From the NCBI RefSeq assembly GCF_001423405.1, contig NZ_LMNS01000023.1:63683-127682 (forward strand): a stretch of DNA of 64,000 nt, given 5' to 3'. The position numbers and the translations under genes are program-made. Below the pieces are notes generated by a model. That model ran no database searches and had not been told where the DNA came from. It saw nothing but the letters and a program-made list of their open reading frames with translations. This DNA is from Methylobacterium sp. Leaf123. Lineage in GTDB: Bacteria > Pseudomonadota > Alphaproteobacteria > Rhizobiales > Beijerinckiaceae. Below, one piece after another: positions 17,052 through 28,238 of this stretch (positions are counted from its first letter, which is position 1; the number at the start of each line of letters is the position of its first letter).

Positions 17052-18077
17052 TCAATCCGGCACCTTGATGCCCTCCAACCCCTTGCGCGGCTCGGGAAAG
17101 CGCGGGTCCATCGCTTCCAGCGTGTCGGCGATGGTGCGGGCGACCATGACGTTGCGGGCCCATTTGCGGTTGGCCGGCACCACGTGCCAGGGGGCGTAGG
17201 GCGTCGAGCAGCGGGCGAGCGCGTCGTTGAAGGCGGTCTGGTAGGCGTCCCAGCTCTTGCGCTCCACGAGGTCGGCCGGGTCGAACTTCCAGTGCTTCTC
17301 CGGATCGGCGAGGCGGGCCTCCAGGCGTTCCTTCTGCTCGTCCTTGGAGATGTGCAGGAAGAATTTGAGGATCACCGTGCCCGAGAGCGTCAGCAGCCGC
17401 TCGAAATCGTTGATGATCCCGTAGCGCTCGCGCCACGTCTCCTCCGGCACGAGGCCCTTCACCCGCACCACGAGCACGTCCTCGTAATGGCTGCGGTTGA
17501 ACACGCCGATCAGGCCGCGGCCGGGCGTGCGCTGGTGGTAGCGCCAGAGAAAGTCCTGATCGAGTTCCTCCGCGCTCGGCACCTTGAACGACCAGACCCG
17601 GCAGCCCTGCGGGTTCACCCCCTCCAGCACGTTGCGGATGGTGCCGTCCTTGCCGCCGGTGTCGATCGCCTGGAACACCACGAGCAGGGAGCGGCGGTGC
17701 TCGGCGTAGAGCTTCTCCTGCAGCGTCCGGATGCGCACGCGCTGCGCGTCGAGTTCGGCCTTGGCCTCCGCCTTGTCGAGGCCGCCGGTGGCGTCGGGAT
17801 CGATCGCGGCGAGGTTGACGCTCTGGCCGGGCTCGACCGTGACGATGCCGGGCGCGGCCGGCGGCAGGACCGGGTGGAGATGGGGGGACAGGCTCGGCGC
17901 GGTGCCGGAGCCCGCGATCGCCGCACGGGCCCAGCCGGCGAAGGAGGGCGGATGGTCGGGCCATGATGCCGCCTGCGATGATGTTTCCGCCGCCTTGTCA
18001 AGCCCGGCGTTTTGGTCGCTCTCGACGCTTTTTTCACGCCCGGCGCTCTTGCCGTCCTTGCCGTTCTTGCGCGCCAT
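17052..18077 (-). CDS. Polyphosphate:nucleotide phosphotransferase, PPK2 family
   Basis: 341-residue kinase that transfers phosphate between polyphosphate and nucleotides. Walker A is in FQAIDTGGKDGTIRNVL, followed by VWSFKVPSAEELDQDFLWR, the lid region GRGLIGVFNRSHYEDVLVVRV with Walker B, and FFLHISKDEQKER. The order fits the single-domain PPK2 subgroup (TIGR03709 type). The first 90 residues are a charged, Ala/Ser/Pro-rich extension that is probably disordered. I chose ATG 18077 (MARKNGKDGK). Which nucleotide it favours cannot be read directly. Confidence 0.9.
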   Translation of the reverse strand: MARKNGKDGKSAGREKSVESDQNAGLDKAAETSSQAASWPDHPPSFAGWARAAIAGSGTAPSLSPHLHPVLPPAAPGIVTVEPGQSVNLAAIDPDATGGLDKAEAKAELDAQRVRIRTLQEKLYAEHRRSLLVVFQAIDTGGKDGTIRNVLEGVNPQGCRVWSFKVPSAEELDQDFLWRYHQRTPGRGLIGVFNRSHYEDVLVVRVKGLVPEETWRERYGIINDFERLLTLSGTVILKFFLHISKDEQKERLEARLADPEKHWKFDPADLVERKSWDAYQTAFNDALARCSTPYAPWHVVPANRKWARNVMVARTIADTLEAMDPRFPEPRKGLEGIKVPD

Positions 18078-18237
18078 GCCGAAGATTACCTGCTCACGAG
18101 CCGATTGCGAGGCCGCCGTCGCGGACCCGCAAGGAAGGGATAAGCTTGGAGCCCCAACAGATGCGCCGCCTTCGCCGTTCCCGATCCGGCGCGTCGGGGT
18201 CTTCCAGGGGATGCGCCGGTCGCGTCGGAGCCGTCGC

Positions 18238-18834
18238 ATGAGCGGGCTGCCGACGATCTGGTTCGTGCGCCACGGCCAGACCGATTGGAACGCGGAGGGG
18301 CGCCTGCAGGGCCACCGCGACACCGATCTCAACGCCAACGGGCTCGCCCACGCGGCGGAGGCGGCCAAGCGCCTGCGCCGGGTCGCCGGAGCGGAGCTGC
18401 CCACCGCCGATTATGTCGCGAGCCCGCTCACCCGCACCCGCCGGACGATGGAGATCCTGCGCGCCGGCATCGGCCTGCCCGCGGGCGGCTACCGGGCCGA
18501 TCTGCGGCTGCGGGAGATCGGCTTTGGCGCCTGGGAGGGCCGGACCTGGGCCGAGATCCGGCGGCGCGATCCCGCAGGCGCCGCCGCGCGCGATCGCGAC
18601 CGCTGGGGCTACCAGCCGCGCGGGGAGGGGGCGGAGAGCTACGCCATGGTCGAGGCGCGGGTGGAGGAGGTGGTGGCGGAGCTACGCCGCCCGACCGTGA
18701 TGGTCGCCCATGGCGGCGTCGCCCGGGCGCTGCTGGTCATCGCCGGGCATCTCGATATCTACGCCGCCCCGCGGCTCGGCATCCGCCAGGGCAGCATCCT
18801 CGTCATCGAACCCGGCGGCTGGCGCTGGGCGTGA
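18238..18834 (+). CDS. Histidine phosphatase (phosphoglycerate-mutase-like)
   Basis: 198-residue cytosolic phosphatase of the histidine acid branch. The RHG motif is FVRHGQTDWN (phospho-His), the second Arg is in ASPLTRTRRTMEIL, the acid is in EIGFGAWEG, and the second His is in VMVAHGGVARALL. It is cofactor-independent and short, so a small-molecule phosphatase is more likely than a glycolytic mutase. I chose ATG 18238 with GGAG upstream; ATG 18211 is an alternative. Divergent from PPK2, with about 160 bp between. Confidence 0.9.
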   Translation: MSGLPTIWFVRHGQTDWNAEGRLQGHRDTDLNANGLAHAAEAAKRLRRVAGAELPTADYVASPLTRTRRTMEILRAGIGLPAGGYRADLRLREIGFGAWEGRTWAEIRRRDPAGAAARDRDRWGYQPRGEGAESYAMVEARVEEVVAELRRPTVMVAHGGVARALLVIAGHLDIYAAPRLGIRQGSILVIEPGGWRWA

Positions 18835-18860
18835 CGGGATTCTCTTTGAGGTTGTAAACA

Positions 18861-18893
18861 GCGCTCGAGCGGCCGTGCGGGCTCGTCGAGCGC
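18861..18893. terminator. Stem-loop between convergent genes, possible bidirectional terminator
   Basis: GCGCTCGA (18861-18868) pairs perfectly with TCGAGCGC (18886-18893), with further pairing inside. On the plus strand TTCTCCT follows; on the minus strand TGTTTACAA. It sits between the convergent phosphatase and small membrane-protein genes. The T-runs are weak, so termination is only suggested. Confidence 0.45.
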
Positions 18894-18921
18894 TTCTCCT
18901 GAAGCGGTCGTCCGAGCCCGG

Positions 18922-19056
18922 TCAGGCCCGCGCGGCACGGCCGCGGGCGAGCAGGCGCACGGCGGTGACGGGGAGGAGGAGCGTCTTCACCGTGGCCGTG
19001 ACGGCCAGGACGGCGAGGACCGGCAGGATCGCGAGACAAATTCCGCTCACGCGCAT
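18922..19056 (-). CDS. Small single-pass membrane protein, 44 residues
   Basis: The open frame from ATG 19056 to TGA 18922 has an excellent ribosome site, AAGGAG seven bases upstream. The product is MRVSGICLAILPVLAVLAVT followed by a basic tail (TVKTLLLPVTAVRLLARGRAARA), that is one membrane helix with a positively charged end. No similar family is known to me. It lies between the histidine phosphatase (convergent) and xerC (same strand, 99 bp upstream), so it could be a distal gene of the xerC unit. Confidence 0.55.
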   Translation of the reverse strand: MRVSGICLAILPVLAVLAVTATVKTLLLPVTAVRLLARGRAARA

Positions 19057-19155
19057 CGGACACTCCTTGGGGCTGTTGATGGGGCGGCTTGCGACCGCCT
19101 CGTTGATGACAATCCGCCACTCAATCGCGGCAAGACCAAGGTGAACGGAGCAAAC

Positions 19156-20253
19156 TCACGCATTTCTGCGCTCCACCGGCCTGTCCTGCCGGACAGCATA
19201 GCCCGATCGGACGCTCGAGCTTTGCTCTGCATCAACGGTTTCGGACCGCGCGGATGCCGGTTCCGAGGGCGGCAGCCGCCGGGCGCGGGGATGGGCGTCC
19301 TCGAAGGCGCTCATCAGGCGGGCGGCATCGACCTTGGTGTAGATCTGCGTGGTCGAGAGCGAGGCGTGGCCGAGCAATTCCTGGATCGCCCGCAACTCGC
19401 CCCGGCGGGCGAGCAGATGCGTTGCGAAGGAGTGTCGCAGGGCGTGCGGGGTCGCGCTCTCGGGCAGGCCGAGCGCCCCGCGCAGCGCGCAGACCGCGTA
19501 TTGGACCACCCGCGGCGAGAGCGGCCCGCCCCTCACGCCGACGAAGAGCGGTCCCTCCGGGTCGAGGGCGTGCGGGCACGAAGACAGGTAGGCGGCCACG
19601 GCCTCGGCCACCGCCGGCAAAACCGGCACGGCGCGGACCTTGCCGCCCTTGCCCGTCACCCGCACCTCGTCGGTGCCCGGCAGCGGCGCGTCGCGGGCGG
19701 CAAGCCCCAGCGCCTCCGAGATGCGCAGGCCCGAGCCATAGAGGAGGGCGATCACCGCCGCGTCGCGGGCGAGCACCCACGGGGCGCGATCGTCGTCGGG
19801 GCGGGTCTCGGGTGCGGTCATCGCCAGGGCGGCGGAGATGGGAAGCGGGCGCGGCAGGCGCCGCTCGACCTTGGGCGAGCGCACGGCGCCGAGGGCCGCG
19901 ACGCTGCCGTGCCCCTCCCGTTCGAGGAAGCGGGCGAAGGAGCGCAGCCCGGCCAGCATCCGCATCAGGGAGCGCCCGCCGATCCCCTCGGCCCGGCGCG
20001 CCGCCATGAAGGCGCGCAGGTCGCGGGGTTTCAGGGCGATCAGCCCGGCAATGGTGGGCGTGCCGGAGCGGGCGGCCCGATGGATCAGGAACTGGCGCAG
20101 GTCGCGCTCATAGGCCTCGACCGTGTTGGCGGCCATACGCCGCTCCCGCGCCAGCGCCTCGCGCCAGCCCAGCATCGCCGCGCGCAGGGCGGCGTCGCCC
20201 GGCGGCAGCAGGGCTTCGGGATCGACGGCGGGGAGGGACGCGGTGCGCATCAT
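19156..20253 (-). CDS. xerC: Tyrosine site-specific recombinase, XerC type
   Basis: About 365 residues. N-terminal core-binding SAM-like domain (REALARERRMAANTVEAYERDLRQFL), then the catalytic domain with Arg in YGSGLRISEALGL, Lys in VTGKGGKVRAVP, HALRHSFATHLL, His in LGHASLSTTQIYT and the nucleophilic Tyr in that last motif. All active residues are present. XerC with XerD resolves chromosome dimers at dif; no dif site is identified here. The C-terminal 40 residues past the Tyr are a charged, variable tail longer than usual. Two adjacent ATGs (20253, 20250) could start it. No phage genes surround it, so an integrase is unlikely. Confidence 0.85.
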   Translation of the reverse strand: MMRTASLPAVDPEALLPPGDAALRAAMLGWREALARERRMAANTVEAYERDLRQFLIHRAARSGTPTIAGLIALKPRDLRAFMAARRAEGIGGRSLMRMLAGLRSFARFLEREGHGSVAALGAVRSPKVERRLPRPLPISAALAMTAPETRPDDDRAPWVLARDAAVIALLYGSGLRISEALGLAARDAPLPGTDEVRVTGKGGKVRAVPVLPAVAEAVAAYLSSCPHALDPEGPLFVGVRGGPLSPRVVQYAVCALRGALGLPESATPHALRHSFATHLLARRGELRAIQELLGHASLSTTQIYTKVDAARLMSAFEDAHPRARRLPPSEPASARSETVDAEQSSSVRSGYAVRQDRPVERRNA

Positions 20254-20375
20254 TGCCGGCAGCAAGCACCCGGTAAGGTTGACGAAGGGTAAACGGCAAA
20301 AACCCTTTCCGCCCGATCGGACTGCGCCAGATGGGCGCTCATCCACACGTCATCCGCACCAGGGAGAGAGGGCCG

Positions 20376-20771
20376 ATGGCCAAGCCCGTCCACACCATGA
20401 TCCGCGTCCGCGACGAGGCGCGCTCGCGCGACTATTATGCGCGCGCCTTCGGCCTGGAGCCGGCCGACCGGTTCGACTTTCCGGATTTCACGCTGCTCTA
20501 CCTGCGCGACCCGTCCTCGCCGTTCGAACTCGAACTGACGATCAACAAGGACCGCGCCGAGCCCTACAATCTCGGCGACGGCTACGGCCATCTCGCCTTC
20601 GTGGTGGAGGATGCCGAGGCCGAGCATGCCCGCTTCGAGCGCGAGGGGCTCCCGGCCACCCCCGTCAAAACCCTCAAGCACGGCGAGACCGCGCTCGCGA
20701 CCTTCTTCTTCGCCACCGACCCGGACGGCTACAAGATCGAGGTGATCCAGAAGGGCGGCCGCTTCGCCTGA
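20376..20771 (+). CDS. gloA: Lactoylglutathione lyase (glyoxalase I)
   Basis: 131-residue metalloenzyme that isomerises the glutathione-methylglyoxal hemithioacetal. Two beta-alpha-beta-beta-beta repeats carry the metal ligands: His in PVHTMIRVRD, Glu in FELELTIN, His in GYGHLAFVVED and Glu in GYKIEVIQ. Its shortness suits the Ni2+-type bacterial enzyme. ATG 20376 follows GGGAGAGAGGG. It is divergent from xerC and convergent with the next gene. Confidence 0.93.
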   Translation: MAKPVHTMIRVRDEARSRDYYARAFGLEPADRFDFPDFTLLYLRDPSSPFELELTINKDRAEPYNLGDGYGHLAFVVEDAEAEHARFEREGLPATPVKTLKHGETALATFFFATDPDGYKIEVIQKGGRFA

Positions 20772-20783
20772 TCGTTTGGGCCT

Positions 20784-21155
20784 CTACGGCGCCTTCTCCA
20801 AGCGTTCGAGCCCGGCCATCGCCTTCTCGCACGCATTGGCGGAGGGTGCCGGCAGGCTCGTCTCCAGGCGCATCGCGTCGTCGAGCGCCAGGGCGTAGCG
20901 CTCCTCCGTGAGCGCCCGGCCGACTGCCGCCATCATGCGCGCGCGGCCGGTTCTCAGCACCCGTTCGACCCGCTCACGCTCCGCGCCGCAGGCGAGCGCC
21001 CGGCCCAGAACCTTGCCCTGGCGCTCGCCCTCGACCTGCGGGATCACCAGCGGCCGGTCAGCGCCTGGGTCCGGCGGCGTTTGCGCGCCAGCCGCGCCGG
21101 CCATGAGCACGAGCCCGAACAGGGGGAAGAGGACGCAGCCGGCCACTGAGCGCAT
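20784..21155 (-). CDS. Small exported hypothetical protein
   Basis: 123 residues. The signal peptide is RSVAGCVLFPLFGLVLMAGAAGAQ; the mature part is helical and charged (GKVLGRALACGAERERVERVLRTGR...ACEKAMAGLERLEK) with two Cys that may pair in the periplasm. No known family recognised. ATG 21155 is chosen for the signal peptide and has GGGGGAGAA upstream. It is convergent with gloA (12 bp) and divergent from the membrane protein at 21286. Confidence 0.72.
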   Translation of the reverse strand: MRSVAGCVLFPLFGLVLMAGAAGAQTPPDPGADRPLVIPQVEGERQGKVLGRALACGAERERVERVLRTGRARMMAAVGRALTEERYALALDDAMRLETSLPAPSANACEKAMAGLERLEKAP

Positions 21156-22006
21156 CGAATCGTTCTCCCCCACGGCTCTTTGGAACAGCACTGCATCCCG
21201 GCCGAGCGACCGATCGCGTGCGTTCCCTCACGCTCTCGGGAGCGAATCTCCTCCACGGTCAAGCCTGAAACGACAGGGGGCGACAATGGGTCTTTCCGGA
21301 GGGCCGGCCGGCAGCGCAGCGGCGGCGGACACCAACATGATCGGGCAAGGCCGCGGCCCGATCCCGGCGCGCATCCCCTTGAGCCTCAAGCTCGCCTATT
21401 CGGCCTTCATGGCGGTGCTGCTCCCGGTCTATCTCGCCAATTACGGGCCGACCAACTTCCTGTACTTCTGCGACATCGCCCTGATCCTGACCCTCGTCGG
21501 CATCTGGGCGGAGAGCGCGCTCCTCGTCTCGATCTGCGCGGTCGGCATCCTCGCGCCGCAACTCCTCTGGGCCGTCGATTTCCTGGCCCAGGCCGCGGGC
21601 ACGCCGCTCACCGGCATGACCGCCTACATGTTCAACCCGGACACCTCGCTCTTCCTGCGGGGCCTGTCGCTGTTCCACGGCTGGCTGCCGTTCCTGCTCG
21701 TGTTCCTCGTCTGGCGGCTCGGCTACGACCGGCGCGCCTGGGCCGCGTGGTCGGCGCTGGCCGTCATCCTCCTGTTCGTCTGCTTCTTCCTGATGCCGCC
21801 GCCGCGGCCCGATCCGGGGCTGACGCCGGTCAACATCAACTATGTCCGGGGCATGAGCGACACCGCCGCGCAGACCTTCCTGCCGGCCTGGGCGTGGTTC
21901 GCGGGCCTCGTCGTCGCCATCCCGTTCGCGATCGCTTGGCCGACCCACCGGCTCCTGATCTGGCTGATGCCCCGAGCGCCATCTACGTCCGCCGTCACGT
22001 CCGCTG

Positions 22007-24505
<2,499 letters not shown>

Positions 24506-24677
24506 GGTCCGCGAGGTGCCGCGGTTCGGGCCGGGGCGCAACCATCGGCGCCGCTCAGTGCCTTCCGGGACGCCCACGAAAATTTGTTAACATATCCTGG
24601 GATTTTTCCGGAACGGACCCGTGAACTACGACTTGTGCGCTCAGCGTGCGGTCCATGCACGCGACGGAGAGACGACG

Positions 24678-25001
24678 ATGCGCATAGCCCTGACACTCGC
24701 AGCCGGCGCGCTGCTCGGCAGCCTCGGTCTGGGAGTGGTGTCGGCCTCCGCCGCGCCCGCCATGCCGCCCCCCGGCCTGATCGCCGGCCAGACGGTCGAG
24801 GCCGTTCGCGACCATTCCCGGCACCACCGCCACTGGCACCGCTCCCACCGGAGCGTCCTCGGCCATCACCACTCGACCAAGGCCCAGCGCCATCACCGCC
24901 GGATCAACACCCACAACCACGGCAACCCGAACGCCCACAACCCGTCGCGGCCCGGCTACCAGCAGCAGCTCGGCAACACGACCGGCGGCCCGCGCTACTG
25001 A
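24678..25001 (+). CDS. Small His-rich exported protein
   Basis: 107 residues: signal peptide RIALTLAAGALLGSLGLGVVSASAAP, then a mature part very rich in His (HSRHHRHWHRSHRS, LGHHHS, QRHHRRINTHNHGNPNAHN) and ending GGPRY. Its periplasmic location and about 19 His suggest binding of a transition metal such as Ni, Zn or Cu, though that is inference. ATG 24678 follows GGAGAG. It is a single gene with its own terminator at 25032. No metal transporter is adjacent. Confidence 0.72.
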   Translation: MRIALTLAAGALLGSLGLGVVSASAAPAMPPPGLIAGQTVEAVRDHSRHHRHWHRSHRSVLGHHHSTKAQRHHRRINTHNHGNPNAHNPSRPGYQQQLGNTTGGPRY

Positions 25002-25031
25002 GCGCTTCGGCCTCACCGCGGAATGGAATGG

Positions 25032-25070
25032 GGCCCGTCCGGCATGACGCCGGGCGGGCCTTTTCCGTTT
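25032..25070 (+). terminator. Rho-independent terminator
   Basis: Stem 25032-25043 with 25049-25060 (12 bp, one G-T pair) and a 5-base loop, followed by TTTTCCGTTTT. It lies 30 bp after the His-rich protein gene and should end that transcript. Confidence 0.88.
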
Positions 25071-25114
25071 TCGCGGCGCGAAGAGCGCCGCGCGGAGCGG
25101 GCGTTCGGGGGCGT

Positions 25115-25215
25115 GAGCCCCGGAACGCATCGAGCGAAGCGGAAGCATAAGCCCGCGGAGGCGGGCGCCGGCGATTGAGGCCAGCAAGAAACCAGGGTCA
25201 TCGCCTTCAAGCGAT
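25115..25215. repeat. Intergenic repeat with hairpins (copy 2)
   Basis: Order of elements matches 14085-14196: CGAGCGAAGCGGAAGC, a CCCGCGG-type hairpin, GGCGATTGAGGC, AACCAGGGTCATCGCC and a hairpin of ATCGC with GCGAT around CTTCAA. The whole gene-free gap 25002-25326 consists of the terminator, this repeat and the mutS leader. Confidence 0.65.
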
Positions 25216-25326
25216 GGACTTGGCACCACCGTCGCTTGCGACGGCTGGGGAGAGCGCCCACTTGTCCACGGTCTTCACGGTTGCCCGGCGGTGCCGGGCC
25301 GGAGCGGGGCTGCTAGCCTCCACTCC

Positions 25327-28077
25327 ATGTCCAGACCCCAGCGTTCCCAACCCCTCGAACGGCGTGCCCAGGCGGCGGATACGGTGACTTCCTCGCCCCT
25401 CGACATCCCCGGCGCCACGCCGATGATGGCGCAGTACATCGAGATCAAGGCGGCCAATCCGGACTGCCTGCTGTTCTACCGGATGGGCGACTTCTACGAG
25501 CTGTTCTTCGAGGATGCGGAGATCGCCTCGCGCGCCCTCGGCATCGTCCTGACCAAGCGCGGCAAGCATGGCGGCGCCGACATCCCGATGTGCGGCGTGC
25601 CCCTGGAACGGGCCGATGACTACCTGCATCGGCTGATCGCGCTGGGCCACCGCGTCGCCGTCTGCCAGCAGACCGAGGACGCGGCGGAAGCCAAGAAGCG
25701 GGGTCCGAAATCGGTGGTGCGGCGCGAGGTGATCCGCCTCGTCACGCCGGGCACGCTGACCGAGGACCGCCTGCTCGATCCGACACGGGCCAACCTGCTG
25801 CTCGCCATCGGCCGGCGCAAGGTCTCCGAGACGAGCGAGGCCTACGGCCTCGCCGCGCTGGACATCTCCACCGGCCGCTTCGCCTTGAGCGAGGTGGAGG
25901 GCTCGGAACTCGCCGCCGCCATCGCCCGGCACGAGCCGCGGGAAATCGTGCTCTCGGAGGTGATCCACGCCGATCCGGCGCTCGCCAAGCTGTGGCGCGA
26001 GGCCAAGGCGGCGGTGGTGCCGCTGGCCCAGGGCGAACTGGAACCGGCCTCGGCCGAGCGGCGCATCCGCGAGCAGTTCGGCGTCAAAACCCTCGACGGG
26101 TTCGGGACTTTCAGCCGGGCAGAGATCGCCGCGGCCGGGGCGGCTCTGCTCTATCTCGAGCGCACCCAACTCGGCACCCGCGTGCCGCTCTCCGCGCCGA
26201 GCCGCGAGGCGACGGGTGCGACCCTCGCCATCGACGCGGCCACCCGCGCCAACCTCGAACTGACCCGCACCCTCTCGGGCGAGCGCAAGGGCAGCCTGCT
26301 CGACGCCATCGACCGCACGGTCTCGGCCGGCGGCGCCCGGCTGCTCGCCGAGCATCTCGCCGGCCCGCTCACCGACCTGACCAAGATCGCCCGGCGGCAC
26401 GATGCCGTCGCGTTCCTGGCCGATGACGGAGCGCTGCGGGCGCATCTGCGCGACGCGCTGCACGCCGCCCCCGACATCGCCCGCGCGCTGTCGCGCATCG
26501 GCCTGAACCGAGCCGGTCCGCGCGATCTCGCCGCCCTGCGCGACGGGCTCAACGCCGCCGCGACGATCGCTGAGCAGCTGCGCGGGCAAGAAAATCTGCC
26601 GGACGGGCTCGTCCGCCTCGCCCGGCGCCTCGACAAGGCCGACCGGGCGCTGGCCGAGGAATTGGCCCAGGCGCTCGCCGACGACCTGCCGCTCAACCGC
26701 CGCGACGGCAATTTCGTGCGCGCGGGCTACCACGCCGAGATCGACGAGGCCCGGCTGCTCGGCCAGGATTCGCGAAAAGTCATCGCCGCGCTCCAGGCGC
26801 GCTACGCCGAGGCGAGCGGCTGCCGGACGCTGCGGATCAAGCACAACAACGTGCTCGGCTATTACATCGAGGTGCCGCAGGCGGTGGGCGAAGCCTGCCT
26901 CAAGGGCCTGATGCAGGACTTCGTGCATCGCCAGACCATGGTCGATGCGATGCGCTTCACCAGCGTCGAACTCGGCGAGCTGGAATCGAAGATCGCAGGC
27001 GCCTCCGACCGGGTGCTGGCGCTCGAATCTGCGGTGTTCGACGCCCTGAGCGCGCGGGTGAGCGAAGGGGCGGAGGCGATCGCCGATATCGCCGAAGCGC
27101 TCTCCGGCCTCGACGTGGCGGCGAGCCACGCCGAACTCGCGGTCGAACTCGCCTGGACCCGGCCGGTCATCGACGACAGCCTCGCCTTCGCGATCGAGGG
27201 CGGGCGCCATCCCGTCGTGGAGGCGGCGCTGACCAAGGCGGGCGAGGCCTTCATCGCCAACCAATGCGACCTCTCGGGCGACGAGGCCGGGCGCATCCGC
27301 CTCGTCACCGGCCCGAATATGGGCGGTAAATCGACCTTCCTGCGCCAGAACGCGCTGATCGCCGTGCTGGCGCAGATGGGCGCCTTCGTGCCGGCGGCCT
27401 CCGCCCGGCTCGGCGTGGTGGACCGGCTGTTCTCCCGCGTCGGCGCGGCCGACGACCTCGCCCGCGGCCATTCGACCTTCATGGTCGAGATGGTCGAGAC
27501 CGCCGCGATCCTGAATCAGGCGACCCGCCGCTCCCTGGTGGTGCTCGACGAGATCGGGCGGGGCACCGCGACCTTCGACGGCCTCTCCATCGCCTGGGCC
27601 TGCCTGGAGCATCTGCACGAGAAGAACGGCTGCCGGGCGCTGTTCGCGACCCACTTCCACGAGCTGACGGCGCTGAGCCAGCGCCTGCCGCGCCTCGACA
27701 ACGCGACCCTGAAGGTGGCCGAGGATCGCGGCGACGTGGTGTTCCTGCACGAGGTGGTGCCGGGGGTGGCCGAGCGCTCCTACGGCTTGCAGGTCGCCCG
27801 CCTCGCCGGCCTGCCGCCGAGCGTGGTGGCGCGGGCCGGCGCGATCTTGAAAGGGCTCGAAACTTCCGAGCGCGAGCGCCCCGCCCGCCGCCGGATCGAC
27901 GACCTGCCGCTCTTTGCCAGCCTCGCTGCCGCGCCGCCTCCGCCGCCGGAACCGGTGAAATCTGAGCCGGACGACCGGCTCGGCCGATTGATCGACAGCC
28001 TCGACCCCGATGCGCTGACCCCGCGCGAGGCCCTCGACGCGCTCTACCGGCTGAAGAAGGAGCGGGCGGTCGGGTAA
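25327..28077 (+). CDS. mutS: DNA mismatch repair protein MutS
   Basis: 916-residue mismatch recognition ATPase. The mismatch-binding Phe-x-Glu is in [16 protein letters not shown]; domains II and III follow; the clamp contains GYYIEVPQ; Walker A is [14 protein letters not shown] (about residue 662); signature residues are in [14 protein letters not shown]; Walker B is [16 protein letters not shown]; and HFHELTALS is close by. The C-terminal 70 residues end in a short dimerisation region. ATG 25327 is preferred; the frame's first possible start is 25291. MutL is encoded in the same window at 48140. No MutH is visible. Confidence 0.96.
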   Translation: MSRPQRSQPLERRAQAADTVTSSPLDIPGATPMMAQYIEIKAANPDCLLFYRMGDFYELFFEDAEIASRALGIVLTKRGKHGGADIPMCGVPLERADDYLHRLIALGHRVAVCQQTEDAAEAKKRGPKSVVRREVIRLVTPGTLTEDRLLDPTRANLLLAIGRRKVSETSEAYGLAALDISTGRFALSEVEGSELAAAIARHEPREIVLSEVIHADPALAKLWREAKAAVVPLAQGELEPASAERRIREQFGVKTLDGFGTFSRAEIAAAGAALLYLERTQLGTRVPLSAPSREATGATLAIDAATRANLELTRTLSGERKGSLLDAIDRTVSAGGARLLAEHLAGPLTDLTKIARRHDAVAFLADDGALRAHLRDALHAAPDIARALSRIGLNRAGPRDLAALRDGLNAAATIAEQLRGQENLPDGLVRLARRLDKADRALAEELAQALADDLPLNRRDGNFVRAGYHAEIDEARLLGQDSRKVIAALQARYAEASGCRTLRIKHNNVLGYYIEVPQAVGEACLKGLMQDFVHRQTMVDAMRFTSVELGELESKIAGASDRVLALESAVFDALSARVSEGAEAIADIAEALSGLDVAASHAELAVELAWTRPVIDDSLAFAIEGGRHPVVEAALTKAGEAFIANQCDLSGDEAGRIRLVTGPNMGGKSTFLRQNALIAVLAQMGAFVPAASARLGVVDRLFSRVGAADDLARGHSTFMVEMVETAAILNQATRRSLVVLDEIGRGTATFDGLSIAWACLEHLHEKNGCRALFATHFHELTALSQRLPRLDNATLKVAEDRGDVVFLHEVVPGVAERSYGLQVARLAGLPPSVVARAGAILKGLETSERERPARRRIDDLPLFASLAAAPPPPPEPVKSEPDDRLGRLIDSLDPDALTPREALDALYRLKKERAVG

Positions 28078-28238
28078 AAGTGCCGCGATCCGAGGCCGCG
28101 GAGCCGTGCGGCTCACGGGGCGGAGACGATCTGCTATAAAGCCGCGCTGATGCCAGCCGGCCCGCTCCGGCTCAACCGGTATCTCCCCTTCGCAGTCGCG
28201 AGCTTGCGGAGGGCACCGGGCCGCTCGGAAACAGATCG

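Noticed and set aside
19156..20253. Phage integrase as an alternative to XerC
   Set aside because: No phage or transfer genes nearby, and the protein has the chromosomal Xer length and layout.
24584..25150. Second frame across the His-rich protein gene
   Set aside because: Its product is Arg/Pro-rich without domain character; the other frame has a signal peptide, ribosome site and terminator.
25207..28116. A 969-codon minus-strand open frame opposite mutS
   Set aside because: It is the antisense of mutS, which has every MutS motif. Long antisense frames are common at this GC content.
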